A stretch of DNA of 23,440 bases from Multifurca ochricompacta (Eukaryota > Basidiomycota > Agaricomycetes > Russulales > Russulaceae), in assembly GCA_022496185.1 (NCBI GenBank), contig WTXG01000437.1, forward strand, positions 1 through 23,440, read 5' to 3'. This document shows, piece after piece, positions 9,005 through 17,839 of the stretch (the first letter of the stretch is position 1; the number at the start of each line of letters is the position of its first letter). The notes under the pieces are model-generated. The model was not told the origin of the DNA and did not search any database. It worked only from the letters and a program-made list of their open reading frames with translations. A program made the position numbers and the translations under genes.

Positions 9005-9579
9005 TGTTACGTCCAGTGTGGGACATTCCGCATGACTTGTGCGACAGCGTTGGTCAAGGGTTTCAGATAAGAGGTCAATAAGACCTCTTGGAGTTTCAAG
9101 GGGACGAGTCAAAGTCAAAGGGGCTGTTCCCTAGATGATGTTGAATGGAAAGTGCCGAAAGCACTGAGACGGATGGGTCGAAGGATTCAAGGGGAAGTCT
9201 GAAAGACAAACACCGATGTATTCAATAAGTCGAGTCTGAAGTCTACAGTGTAGCTAGGACAGACTTATATACGTAAACAGACAGGCATCTATAGATAAGG
9301 ATAACAGAGTCATGTGGGCCCAAAGATATGAAAGCGGAGGGTGTAAAGCCTGGCTTCTGATAGGGAATTAAGTAAGTGTCCATCATAGAGATAAGCAGAT
9401 AAGAGAGGTAATCATGAGCAAATAGTAAGTACATAAGTCCAAACAACGTCATGGGGATGGAAGCAATGCATGTGAGGGGTCCCAGGAGGGAGACGTAATG
9501 AGGAAGTGAGGTCGGTGGCGAGTGGGATCCCTGTTGGGAAGAGTGAAGAAAATAGGGCTGCTAGGCCCTGTTCGTAACA
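9005..9579 (-). repeat. Gypsy-1 5' LTR
   Basis: This uninterrupted 575-bp LTR starts TGTTACGTCC and ends TTCGTAACA on the plus strand. It differs from the 3' LTR at roughly 17 substitutions and a few single-base indels, nearly all of the substitutions at CpG positions. It contains the empty Tc1-1 site (a single TA in CTTATATACG at 9264-9273). I could not recognise a tRNA primer-binding site in the sequence internal to it. Confidence 0.93.
9264..9271 (-). promoter_or_regulatory. TATA box of the gypsy-1 5' LTR
   Basis: TATATAAG on the minus strand. The same octamer occurs in the gypsy-2 LTR (16360-16367) and in both copia-2 family LTRs (12499-12506, 22092-22099), which supports it as the LTR promoter core. 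In the 3' LTR copy the Tc1-1 element separates it from its upstream sequence. Confidence 0.6.
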
Positions 9580-9584
9580 ACAAT
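9580..9584. repeat. Target site duplication of gypsy-1, right copy (ACAAT)
   Basis: It matches 515-519 exactly and lies directly outside the right LTR end. Confidence 0.92.
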
Positions 9585-9646
9585 CATGTTGTACCACTAT
9601 CCTGGAGCCTCTGTACCAGTATCTTGGTTCAACACTCCCCTTGCTA
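9585..9646 (-). repeat. Copia-1 3' LTR start and polypurine tract
   Basis: On the minus strand AGCAAGGGGAG (9635-9645) is followed by TGTTGAACCAAGATAC. That is a polypurine tract directly before an LTR start, and the TGTTGAA beginning is shared with the copia-2 LTR. The LTR is cut after 50 bp by gypsy-1 and resumes at 519. Confidence 0.75.
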
Positions 9647-9679
9647 AGTGCCACTGCTAAGTGTGCTAAGCAATTATCC

Positions 9680-10086
9680 CTACTTAGGTGAGTTAATCTC
9701 TAGCCCAAGTTGACTCCTGAATTTCAGGAATTCAATGCATCCCAAATTCTTGGTGAACATGTCTGCAGGATTTTCAGAGCCTTCTATAAAGAATAGCTCA
9801 ATTTTCTTCTCCTGTACAATTTGTCTAATGTAGTGGAAGCAGATATCAATATGTTTTATCTGTTGCTCCTGTACAGGATTAGAGGCCATAAAGATGGAGC
9901 CTTGGTTATCACCACAGAGGGGAATGGGTCCTAGATCAATACCAATTTCACTTAGAAGTGATTTGATCCATACAATCTGTCATGTTGTGTCAGAAAGCAA
10001 CATGTATTCTGCTTCAGTGGATGAGAGTGCTGTGGTCTTTTGTGCTCTAGAATTCCAGCTGAATATCCCATTCGCTATTTTCACCA
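9680..10086 (-). pseudogene. Copia-1 RNase H, C-terminal part
   Basis: This is the C-terminal end of the copia polyprotein. Reading across Tc1-2 the order is CADSDWAS (first Asp), the insertion, then GIFSWNSRAQ, ALSSTEAEYM (Glu), PLCGDNQGSIFMASNP (Asp), KHIDICFHYIRQ and NPADMFTKNLG (last Asp). All four RNase H acids are therefore present. One in-frame TGA at 9980-9982 falls where Arg is usual before QIVWIK. The polyprotein stop at about 9680 is followed by the polypurine tract and LTR. Confidence 0.9.
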
Positions 10087-10329
10087 TACAGTGGCTCAAA
10101 AAACTGTCCACATGTTTTGAACATTTGTACAAATGCATATATTACAAAGTAACCAAAGGGAATGAAGCCAAGGTGTGAGTGTATGGAATGTAGCCTAGAT
10201 TCAGGGCTTTCCAATGGACCTTGGTTCATAAGATTCTATGAAGAGGTGATCAAGATATCAACCATTCAATCTGCTTCATCATGTGGACAGTTTTTTGAGC
10301 TGCCTTTTTAATCCACTATCTGCCCAATT

Positions 10330-10822
10330 ACTACTTTATTTCACCCCTTTTTGCCTTGGTAACTCCTTGAATCCTTTTAGTCATCCTTTCTATAACCTTT
10401 TGCCATCATTCTGGTGCATTTTTATTCCACTCCTCCACCACCCTCCCCTGCAACTCAGGTATCCCCTTGACTGGTTAAGAACCTTCTTCAGATCCACCCA
10501 GAGGTGTCCAATGGGGCTAATATTTCAAGGGATTGGGCTATCCATACCAGGGTTCAATATTCCTGTCTTTAAACCACTGGTTTGCCTTCTTGGAATTGTG
10601 TTTTGGGTCATTGTCCTGCTGAAACATGCTTTCACCCTCCACCATTTCCAACTTTTCAAACCTTTCCACCACTCTGCCATCCAAAATATCATAGTACTGG
10701 CATGGATTCATGATCCCCTGAACCCCTGTAAGCATTTCTAGTCCATTTCACCCCATACAAGCCCCATACCATAAGTTCTTCCTCCTCCATGCTTGACTGT
10801 CAGGGTGGTGGTTCTGTCAGAG
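10330..10822 (-). pseudogene. Tc1-type transposase, C-terminal half (left arm of Tc1-2)
   Basis: Read outwards on the minus strand this arm gives LTGVQGIMNPCQYYDILDG, then MFQQDNDPKHNSKKANQWFK with the second catalytic Asp of the Tc1 DDE domain. After a stop come SPIGHLWVDLKK and a C-terminal tail. The usual PIEHLW-type Glu/Asp is Gly here, so the third catalytic acid is lost. The frame is closed by several stops. It is the mirror image of the right-arm copy. Confidence 0.85.
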
Positions 10823-11440
10823 AGTGGTTACCATGAGAATTGGACAGTGGATGACTGGAAAAGGATCTTGTGGTCAGGTGAGACTATAATGAACAGAATT
10901 GGTTCAGACAGAAGGAGCTACACTTGGAAAAATAAGGGAGAACCACCCTCTGACAGAACCACCACTCCAACAGTCAAGCATGGAGGAGGAAGAACTTATG
11001 GTATGGGGCTTGTATGGGGTGAAATGGACTAGAAATGCTTACAGGGGTTCAGGGGATCATGAATCCATGCCAGTACTATGATATTTGGATGGCAGAGTGG
11101 TGGAAAGGTTTGAAAAGTTGGAAATGGTGGAGGGTGAAAGCATGTTTCAGCAGGACAATGACCCAAAACACAATTCCAAGAAGGCAAACCAGTGGTTTAA
11201 AGACAGGAATATTGAACCCTGGTATGGATAGCCCAATCCTTGAAATATTAGCCCCATTGGACACCTCTGGGTGGATCTGAAGAAGGTTCTTAACCAGTCA
11301 AGGGGATACCTGAGTTGCAGGGGAGGGTGGTGGAGGAGTGGAATAAAAATGCACCAGAATGATGGCAAAAGGTTATAGAAAGGATGACTAAAAGGATTCA
11401 AGGAGTTACCAAGGCAAAAGGGGTGAAATAAAGTAGTAAT
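10823..11440 (+). pseudogene. Tc1-type transposase, central and C-terminal part (spacer plus right arm of Tc1-2)
   Basis: The unique spacer encodes ENWTVDDWKRILWSGETIMN. Tc1 transposases normally have WSDE(T/S) here, so the first catalytic Asp is Gly. The frame continues into the right arm through TVKHGGG, a frame break near 11030, LTGVQGIMNPCQYYDI, QQDNDPKH in another frame and SPIGHLWVDLKK. With two of the three catalytic acids replaced and no DNA-binding half, the gene is inactive. Confidence 0.85.
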
Positions 11441-11678
11441 TGGGCAGATAGTGGATTAAAAGGCAGCTCAAAAACTGTCCACATGATGAAGCAGATTGAA
11501 TGGTTGATATCTTGATCACCTCTTCATAGAATCTTATGAACCAAGGTCCATTGGAAAGCCCTGAATCTAGGCTACATTCCATACACTCACACCTTGGCTT
11601 CATTCCCTTTGGTTACTTTGTAATATATGCATTTGTACAAATGTTCAAAACATGTGGACAGTTTTTTGAGCCACTGTA

Positions 11679-12267
11679 TATCCAGTAGTAGATTGGTGAT
11701 CTATTGGGTTTGATGCCCAATCAGAATCAGCACACATGATCAATCTGCCATTTGATCTGCCATCATAGATAAGTGTGTAATCAAATGTGCCAGCTAAATA
11801 TCAGCAGATATACAGCACTCGATCAAGATGATCTTGAGATGGATTAGCAGCAAATTGAGATAGCCTTGTAACTGCAAAGGCAATATCTGGTCACATGCCC
11901 AACATAATGTAAAGTAATGAGCTGATTACTTGCTGGAACTTTGAATGAATGGAAGGATCAGCAGGTTCAGTGTTAGGCTCTGGATGATAGCCTTCTGGGA
12001 GAGGAGTGGGCACAAATTTTGCATTAAGCATCCCAAAGCATTGCAGCACTTTAGTTAGGTATGGCTGTTGATCAAGTAGAATTTTGCCATCCTTCCTAGT
12101 TATGCACATTCGCAAGAACTCCTTTGTATCTCCTAGATCCCTGCACTCCCATTTGTTCATGAAGTCAGTTTTTAATTTTCTGACTAGGACTTCGTCATTT
12201 CCCATAAATAATGCATCATTGACATATACAATGATGATGACAATTGACCCATTATTAGCCTTATATA
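11679..12267 (-). pseudogene. Copia-1 reverse transcriptase C-terminal part and RNase H start
   Basis: This segment continues the frame broken by the solo LTR: YKANNGSIVIIIVYVNDALF, where the catalytic YVDD box reads YVND (Asp to Asn, compatible with GAT to AAT at a CpG). The thumb follows with KTDFMNKWECRDLGDTKEFL and QQPYLTKVLQCFGM, then SSLLYIMLGM, a TGA (11891-11893) where Arg is expected before PDIAFAVTRLSQFAANPSQD, and the RNase H start CADSDWAS up to the Tc1-2 target. Confidence 0.9.
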
Positions 12268-12272
12268 GAAAT
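12268..12272. repeat. Target site duplication of the solo LTR, left copy (GAAAT)
   Basis: GAAAT is repeated at 12773-12777. Removing the LTR and one copy rejoins the copia-1 RT frame (SDSGLF to LYKANNG), which proves the border. Confidence 0.92.
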
Positions 12273-12772
12273 TGTCAAGCAGGTATGTGCGCAGCATACT
12301 GACTGTAAGTGTTAGCGGGTTAGGCTATAAAGACAAGTTACTTCAGAGGTAGAAGAAACTCTATATTACTACACTACACACCTATAAAGACAAGTTCTAT
12401 ATACAGAGTTAGTCTAGAGGTAATGAGAGTAGTAGAGAGGACAACTTACACTTCAGAGGTAGAAGAAACTCTGAAGTGTAAGAGATGAAACAGACACCCT
12501 TATATACTTATCCAAGGGATGGTCTGTGCACTGGGAATAAGTCCACAAGTGCCGGACAAAGTCCAAACAATAAACAAGAGAGATAAAGGCCATTGGCCAG
12601 TACAGAAATCACATGTTACATGGTGCATCAGTCAGCTACTGCGGAATGTGAGAAAGAAAGTAATAATGATAATGTAAAAAGTCCGAGACTCCAGTATCTA
12701 ATCTAATCTACAAAGTAGCTAATCTAATCACCTGATGCCTGAAGCATCACCGAACATCTTCTGTGTTCAACA
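12273..12772 (-). repeat. Solo LTR of the copia-2 family
   Basis: This 500-bp LTR (TGTTGAACAC start on the minus strand, ending in TTGACA) has a perfect GAAAT target duplication and no internal sequence. It is a relic of recombination between two LTRs of one element. It is clearly homologous over its length to the 3' LTR at 21864-22373. It contains a TATA box (12499-12506), a 14-bp hairpin (12445-12482) and two 23-bp direct repeats 110 bp apart (12340-12362, 12450-12472). It interrupts the RT of copia-1. Confidence 0.92.
12445..12482 (-). promoter_or_regulatory. Perfect 14-bp hairpin downstream of the LTR TATA box
   Basis: CTTACACTTCAGAG (12445-12458) pairs with CTCTGAAGTGTAAG (12469-12482) around a 10-base loop. 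On the coding (minus) strand it begins about 17 bases after the TATA box, so it should lie at or just after the transcription start and be present in the R region at both RNA ends. The other LTR copy keeps it with one mismatch (22038-22075). Confidence 0.6.
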
Positions 12773-12777
12773 GAAAT
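12773..12777. repeat. Target site duplication of the solo LTR, right copy (GAAAT)
   Basis: It matches 12268-12272 exactly, directly outside the other LTR end. Confidence 0.92.
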
Positions 12778-13562
12778 AGGCCTGAGTCAGAGAGTAGGCA
12801 TTTACAGCCCATCACTGCCATGGATTTATCCAGCACCTTCCACCATGCTAAGGCAGCTTGTTTAAGACCATAAATGGCACATTGTAGTTGTAGCACTTTG
12901 GTTTCTTGTCCTTTAATTTTGAAACCTTCAGGTTGTTCCATATATAGCTCTTCATCTAGTTCACCATACAGGAAAGCACTTTTGATGTCTAATCCAGTGA
13001 TGTGCCAATCCTCAAGCGCCACAAGTGTGAGCATCAACCAGACAGTCTCAAACCTTACAACAGGCAAGAATATTTCATTAAAGTCAATGCCTTCAACCTG
13101 AGAAAAGCCTTTGGCTACAAGCCTGGCTTTCTTATGACCATCAGATTTCTGGTCAAAGACCCATCTGTTTTTAATTGTCTTCCTCCCTTTGGGAGGGTCC
13201 ACAAGCATAAAGATTTTCTGTCTGTGAAGTGCCTCAAGTTCTTTGTGACAGGCAGTCTTCCATTCCTTTTGTTGCACATCAGGCATGTGCAAAATATCTC
13301 TATATGTCCACTCTCATATATTGGATGTGTCTAGTGGCTGTGAATCATGTGGAACTGCATTGGCGAGCAGATAATTCACAAATTCTCCTCCCCCTTCCTG
13401 GGCTAGTTGAGATATGAGATCTACTAGATCCTCAACTTCATCATCACTCCTCCTTATGGGTGTAAGCAGATTGTCACTAGTGCAGGCCAGAGTGTCGAGA
13501 CTAGGACCAGGAACCTGTCTCAAACATGTGGATGGAATTGGGGAGCTACCCTGAGGTTCCAC
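12778..13562 (-). pseudogene. Copia-1 reverse transcriptase, N-terminal part
   Basis: Copia-type RT motifs appear in order: EWKTACHKELEALHRQKIF, NRWVFDQKSDGHKKARLVAKG, FSQVEGIDFNEIFLPVVRFE, HITGLDIKSAFLYGELDEEL (first catalytic Asp, ~13000), YMEQPEGF, CAIYGLKQAALAWW and SDSGLF at the solo-LTR border. The upstream part (13314-13562) is the Pro/Ser-rich linker from integrase. It is separated by a TGA at 13314-13316 where Arg fits. The last eight residues of the open frame into 12747 come from the LTR and are not RT. Confidence 0.92.
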
Positions 13563-13565
13563 TGC

Positions 13566-16095
13566 TCATCTCCATTGCTGCATCCACTGAATGTCTGTAA
13601 TCTGATTGACAGGGTGCCTGTTATCCCCATAGACATTCCCAGGGTGAAGTGCAACTTTCCTTTCCTGTGTAGAGCACTGCAAAGGCACTGGTTGTTGTTC
13701 TGGCACAGGAGAAGGCAAGGGTACCTCTGGCTGTGAAGCACTAGGTTCTTTGTCAAGAACCTGAGGTCCTTCTATTTGTTTGGAAGGTGGAAGGTGAGAT
13801 GGTAGGAAATCATCATCGTCCACTAAAGGAATGGGCTGTGTATCTGGCCCTTCAGTATGTAGAGGCTCATTCAATTTTGTAACTCCATGCCATCTGGTGG
13901 AATCACACTTAGGGAAGAGATTCTCATCAAAGAGGGCTGTAGCTTGAGTGTATAATTGATTATTGCTAAGCCTCATGAACAGATGGCCTTTAATGCCATC
14001 TGCCTGCCCAATGTACACCATAAGTTCTGACTTAGGTGCTAGTTTATTGCTGCAATGTTCTTCAGGAATGTAGACATACACACCACATCCAAAGACGCAC
14101 AAATGAGATATCTCTGGTGCCTCTCCATGTAGTTTTTCATAAGGTGTCTGCCATTTCAGGTGACATACAGGAGTCCTATTGTAGAGATGCACCACATGCA
14201 ATACAGCAAATTCCCACCAAGAGTCTGGAAGACATGACTCAATGTGCATTGATTGTGCTTTATCCATACAAGTGCGCATGAAGTGCTCCACACAGCTGTT
14301 TTGTTGGGGAGTATAAGGCACACTCTGTAGGATTTTTATCCCTTCATCTTTTAGTACATTCATAAATACATCAGACTTGTATTTGCCACCAGCATCAGAC
14401 ATCCACTCTTTAATGGTGGTGTTATGTTGATTTGTGATCATGGCAAGGAATTGTTGCAAAGCATTTATTGCAGCAGACTTAGTGTGCAAACAGACAATCC
14501 ACATGAATGACGTATAATCATCAATAAAGCTGATAAAATATTTGTATTTATGATAAGATTCTACCAGGAAGATCTTCAGATCTGAATGAATGCACTCAAA
14601 TGGCTTTGAGGCACATGTTTCAGATGGGAGATAAGATTGCAAAGGCATCTTGCCTTGTGTGCATCCCAGACATAAGGGAGCTGTCTTCAGATAAGATAGA
14701 TCTTGGGGGAATCCCTTAGTGTGATCTTTTGCATGATGTAAGACTTCCTTTGAAGGATGTCCTAGGTGCTTATGCATTTGATCGTAATCTACAGTGTAGA
14801 TTGTGGAGTAAGATCGTAAATTAGTGATCTTAGAATGAAGCCAATAGATAGTTTGGCCAGGAATTGCCAGATGGCATTGAATAACAGGGACTTTTGATCC
14901 CTTATTGCACAAGGTTAATTGGTGTTTGTCCCCATAGATGTTCAGCCCTTGCTTAAGAAATTCTCCAACACTCAGGAGTCTCCCAGTAATATCAGGAATG
15001 TAATATACTGGATATAAGTGCATAGTGCGCGCTTTAGTGACTCCATTGTATGTGACATCATGTTCTAGTAGAACTGTACCCTTCCCTTTGATATAGATTG
15101 GCTTAGAAGCCATTTTAACAGGTTCAGGGTTTGCCATGTCCTCATACTCAATGAAATCATCAAGAGAAAAGGTAAAGTGCAATGAAGCACCTGAATCTAA
15201 GAGCCATGTTATATGGCTATTGTCCATAGTTTTTCCTTTACATTTAGCACACAGGCAATTATGCCACAACTCAAATATATTGGTACATGACCTAAAGTCA
15301 TGTACTGTGCTGTTTACTCCTGCATAACAATGGCTCTCAATGGGGGGTTCCCTAGAAGCACAAACTAAAGAAGCATAAATGCATCTATGAGCTTTGCAGG
15401 GTAGAAGGAAAGGAGGGATGTACACATCTTGATTGTCATCCTCATCTAGACCAGCCAGATCAGCCAACTGATCATCAAGATGATCAGAACCCCAGTCCAG
15501 AGGATTATTGGGGTCCTCCTCCTTGTCTTCTGAATTGACATCAATAGGCAAGGGGGATCTGGTTTTCTTGCAGGGTGGCTCATCTCCATCCTCTTCAAGG
15601 TCCTCCAGTTTGGTCTTACTGGACGATGCTCTTGAGAATTGGTCAGTGATGCGGGCCTCAAGCAGTTTAATGTTATGAGAGGTCCCTGGCACACCTATAT
15701 TGTTGCACAGATCCAAGGCTTGGTTAAACACTTGATAGTGGCCAGGGATCCGCTCCTTAGGTGTGGTATGCATCATGATGTGAGGCCTTCTGTTCCTGTA
15801 ATGAGATTTAAATGCAGGAGGTGAGGGAATGGATGGCATGGTCATGAGATGAGGAGGAGGGAAGAACACCTGATTGGCAATGTGAGAATGCTGCTGTCCC
15901 TTGGACTGCTGATTATCTCTGTACTTCTTCCTGGCACAGTGCCTGTGCTGGAATTTCTGATCTGACTGTTTCTCTGCTTGCTCCAGCTGCTTGCCACTGA
16001 AGTGTTTCTGCTGATTAAAGTGAGGGTCACCCTGCTTCCATTTGATTGCCAAGAGCTTATTAGCTGCATGAGGGTTCTTACCCTGGATCAATCTT
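13566..16095 (-). pseudogene. Copia-1 gag remnant, aspartic protease and integrase
   Basis: A single open frame of about 841 codons. Residues 1-290 are a Gag-derived stretch rich in Gln, His and Lys, then an acidic segment (160-225). I see no canonical CX2CX4HX4C knuckle. The protease active site DSGAS is at 299-303. The GAG-pre-integrase zinc region has H442/H445 and C474/C477. The integrase core has D504 (HSDLK), D566 (SDAGGKY, where SDNGG is more usual) and E602 (CVEH). It acts in cDNA integration. The frame ends at a TGA (13566-13568) where Arg fits, after which the linker to RT continues. Its 5' end is cut by gypsy-2 at 16095/16096, so the apparent start at 16091 is not a real start. This is the best-preserved coding stretch in the window. 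Confidence 0.93.
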
Positions 16096-16690
16096 TGTAA
16101 TGCCTGGTGCAGGCATTCAGCACGACATGTGATGAAGTTGCATAGCGTAACTATGAGTTCAGGTGTACATTGTCTTTCAAGTGCATGGAGGTCAAGTGAG
16201 AAGTCAACACCAAGGAGCTAATCCCTTAGTGCTGGTGAGCGGAAGAGTGCCAGAAGCACTGAGACATTTCAGAGATTGGGTCTTAGGGATCACCCAGAAG
16301 GTAATGCACCAAGTCAATTAAGAAGTCAAGTCTAAGGTATACAGGCTATCTAAGCAGGCCTTATATATGTAATAGAGATTGGAGTCTGAATTGGAGTAGC
16401 CTACTCAGTGTATCAACAAAGTCGTAATGTATCTATAAGGGGAAACAGAGTAGAGGTGGGCCAGGTGAGAATATATGTAGACGTATCTGGTATAGTCATG
16501 ATTCTGGTGGGAAAATACATAAGAGTTCTGATGTAAAGTATGAGTCATAGATAAGCACAGCCCAAGTCAAAGATAAGGAACAAACAAGTACAAAGAAGAC
16601 ATAAACGTGATCAATGAGGGCCAAACAGGGACAAACAGCAAGTCACATGGCACAAATGAAAGAAAAGACAATGTAGCAGGGTTCGTAACA
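16096..16690 (-). repeat. Gypsy-2 3' LTR
   Basis: It starts TGTAATGCCTGGTGCAGGCA, which aligns with the gypsy-1 LTR start, and ends TTCGTAACA like gypsy-1. A GTGC/GCAC short hairpin, the GAGTCTAAGGT block and the TATA box (TATATAAG minus, 16360-16367) are shared. Length is 595 bp. A purine run (GAGAGGGGGTAA on the minus strand) precedes it as the polypurine tract. The 5 bp outside, ATCTT (16091-16095), should recur beyond the 5' LTR, which is off the window. Confidence 0.88.
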
Positions 16691-16726
16691 TTACCCCCTC
16701 TCTAAGTCCTAGCAGAGCCAGCTAGA

Positions 16727-17595
16727 TTGGCATACCATCATCATCCTGGACCAAGGAGAGGTAGTTGTCAGCTACAGCATAGTGGTCAGCATCATAGTTC
16801 TCCTTGTCTTCGTCTGTGGGGCAAATGTGTGTTTGTAGAAAACCATAGGGCCCTCTCCTCCCACATCAAAAGCAACCATCATAAACATGACAGTCAATTT
16901 CTCTGTGGCTGGCATTGTGAGAGAGACACTTGCCGCACCATCCAGACAGGTTGAGGATGTTGGGGGCTTGCATGAGCTGTTGGAACAAACACTGTCGACT
17001 CCAATGTGAGGTGCTTTGACAGTGCTGGCATCACTTCTTGGCAGTGGGGCAGCACCAACTAAGGTGGTACTTGCTGCTACAGTGCCAGCAAAGCTGACCA
17101 CTGGGGTTTTTGTGGAGGTGTGGCATTTTGAGGCAGCTTGGATTGAGCTGAGGTGCAAGTTCAAGGCAGTGATGGGGAAGGGGTTGGGCGAAAATGTCAG
17201 CATACCGTTCAGATATGGTTTGGTATGCTTCCCCCAACTCCAGTCACATCCTAATGGCCGCCAGGTGCTGCTCAATATCAAAAATTCCCTGTGAGATCCT
17301 CACCATTTGTCATTCGTAATTGTGGCACTGCATGTCTAGATTGTCCTTGAGCACCATAAACTTGCATAGCCATGCGACCTTGGCAGTAAGTCATGGCATG
17401 TGCAAATCTCGAAGCACCTTGTTAATGGCAAAAGCACAAGGGTTGGTACTTGACAAATGTTTCAGGTGCTCTGGCCCCAAGACATAGTGAAGCCGGTCAG
17501 TCTTCTTTTCTTCCAAGTAGACTGGAGCTCCATAGACTGGCCCTCCTTTCTCCAAACACCCTGCCACATCCATACCTTCATTGGTGTAATAGATG
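16727..17595 (-). pseudogene. Gypsy-2 ORF3: zinc-knuckle protein, 5' part missing
   Basis: Homologous to ORF3 of gypsy-1. It starts at the Tc1-3 border inside the YYTNEGMDVAGC motif and continues with GPVYGAPVYLEE and PCAFAINKVLRDLHMP. After frame breaks come AYQTISERYADIFAQPLP, then knuckles CWHCSSKYHLSWCC and CQHCQSTSHWSRQC (both CX2CX4HX4C), CGKCLSHNASHREIDC, a CX2C-like segment with one Cys position lost to a stop, and the end LVQDDDGMPI. The Cys/His spacing is kept while surrounding residues differ, which suggests past selection on this protein. Confidence 0.78.
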
Positions 17596-17839
17596 TACAG
17601 TGGGTCAAAAAACTGTCCTGATGTTTGCACCATTTCTAGTATTCACTCTATAGCACCTCAGCATTTAGGAATCTGGTTATGGTGTGGCTGTATGTCTGAA
17701 AGCCCTGCTTCCTGGCTACCATACCCAATTTGGATCAAAGAAATTGGCCATGATATAAGCATTTTATGATCAAATCAAATCAATCAATCATTGGGACAGT
17801 TTTTTGACCCACATTTTAAATCCACTATCTGCCCAATTA

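Larger units (their letters stand above)
520..9579 (-). mobile_element. Gypsy-1: full-length chromodomain Ty3/gypsy retrotransposon
   Basis: The element is bounded by two LTRs (5' LTR 9005-9579, 3' LTR 520-2726) and a perfect ACAAT duplication. On the minus strand the order is gag with a zinc knuckle, aspartic protease, reverse transcriptase, RNase H, integrase, chromodomain, then an extra zinc-knuckle gene (ORF3). RT before integrase and the chromodomain place it among the chromoviruses. The coding regions carry many single-base indels and TGA stops, most at expected CGA Arg codons, so it is defective. It landed in the 3' LTR of copia-1 and was itself hit by Tc1-1. Without Tc1-1 the element is about 7.4 kb. 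Confidence 0.93.
10089..11676. mobile_element. Tc1-2: palindromic Tc1/mariner-type element
   Basis: The element is flanked by TA (10087-10088 and 11677-11678) inside the RNase H domain of copia-1. Removing the element and one TA restores the frame (GYMVKIANG). The ends are CAGTGGCTCAAAAAACTGTCC. The left arm (10089-10822, 734 bp) and right arm (10948-11676, 729 bp) are near-perfect inverted copies differing by a few bases and single-base indels. They are separated by a 125-bp spacer (10823-10947). Both arms carry the C-terminal half of a transposase and no N-terminal half is present. An inverted copy of the terminal motif lies inside each arm (10285-10303 on the left). Tc1-3 has the same plan with the spacer in the opposite orientation. 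Confidence 0.92.
216..16095 (-). mobile_element. Copia-1: Ty1/copia retrotransposon, split by four insertions
   Basis: The domain order on the minus strand is gag remnant, aspartic protease, integrase, reverse transcriptase, RNase H, polypurine tract and 3' LTR. Integrase before RT is diagnostic of Ty1/copia. The element is split by gypsy-1 (520-9579), Tc1-2 (10089-11676) and a solo LTR (12273-12772). Its N-terminal part is removed from view by gypsy-2 at 16096. Joining across each insertion restores a continuous reading frame, so these pieces are one element. In-frame TGA codons at 13566, 13314, 11891 and 9980 and a catalytic Asp-to-Asn change in RT show it is dead. The 5' LTR should lie to the right of the window. 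The left border at 216 rests only on resemblance to the end of the copia-2 LTR. Confidence 0.85.

Noticed and set aside
9005..9118. Start of the 109-codon minus-strand frame (8789-9118) as the gag N-terminus
   Set aside because: Its first ~38 codons lie inside the 5' LTR; only the part below 9004 can be gag in this arrangement, so the apparent start is unsupported.
10089..10305. A separate ~215-bp MITE at each end of Tc1-2
   Set aside because: The inner motif is degenerate and not followed by TA, and the same cassette sits mirrored at the other end, so I treat it as part of the element and list the modular idea only as a finding.
10283..10741. 152-codon plus-strand frame rich in hydrophobic residues, repeated at 17804-18250 and 18538-18984
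   Set aside because: It looks membrane-protein-like but is the antisense of the Tc1 transposase C-terminal half, whose QDNDPKH and HLWVDLKK motifs read on the other strand.
12747..12772. C-terminal residues LNTEDVR of the copia-1 RT frame
   Set aside because: They are encoded by the inserted solo LTR; RT actually resumes at 12267 after the LTR and target duplication are removed.
17765..17792. Short tandem repeat (atcaa-type) as a microsatellite
   Set aside because: Only a few imperfect units, and it is mirrored exactly near 18990, so it is part of the Tc1-3 arm.
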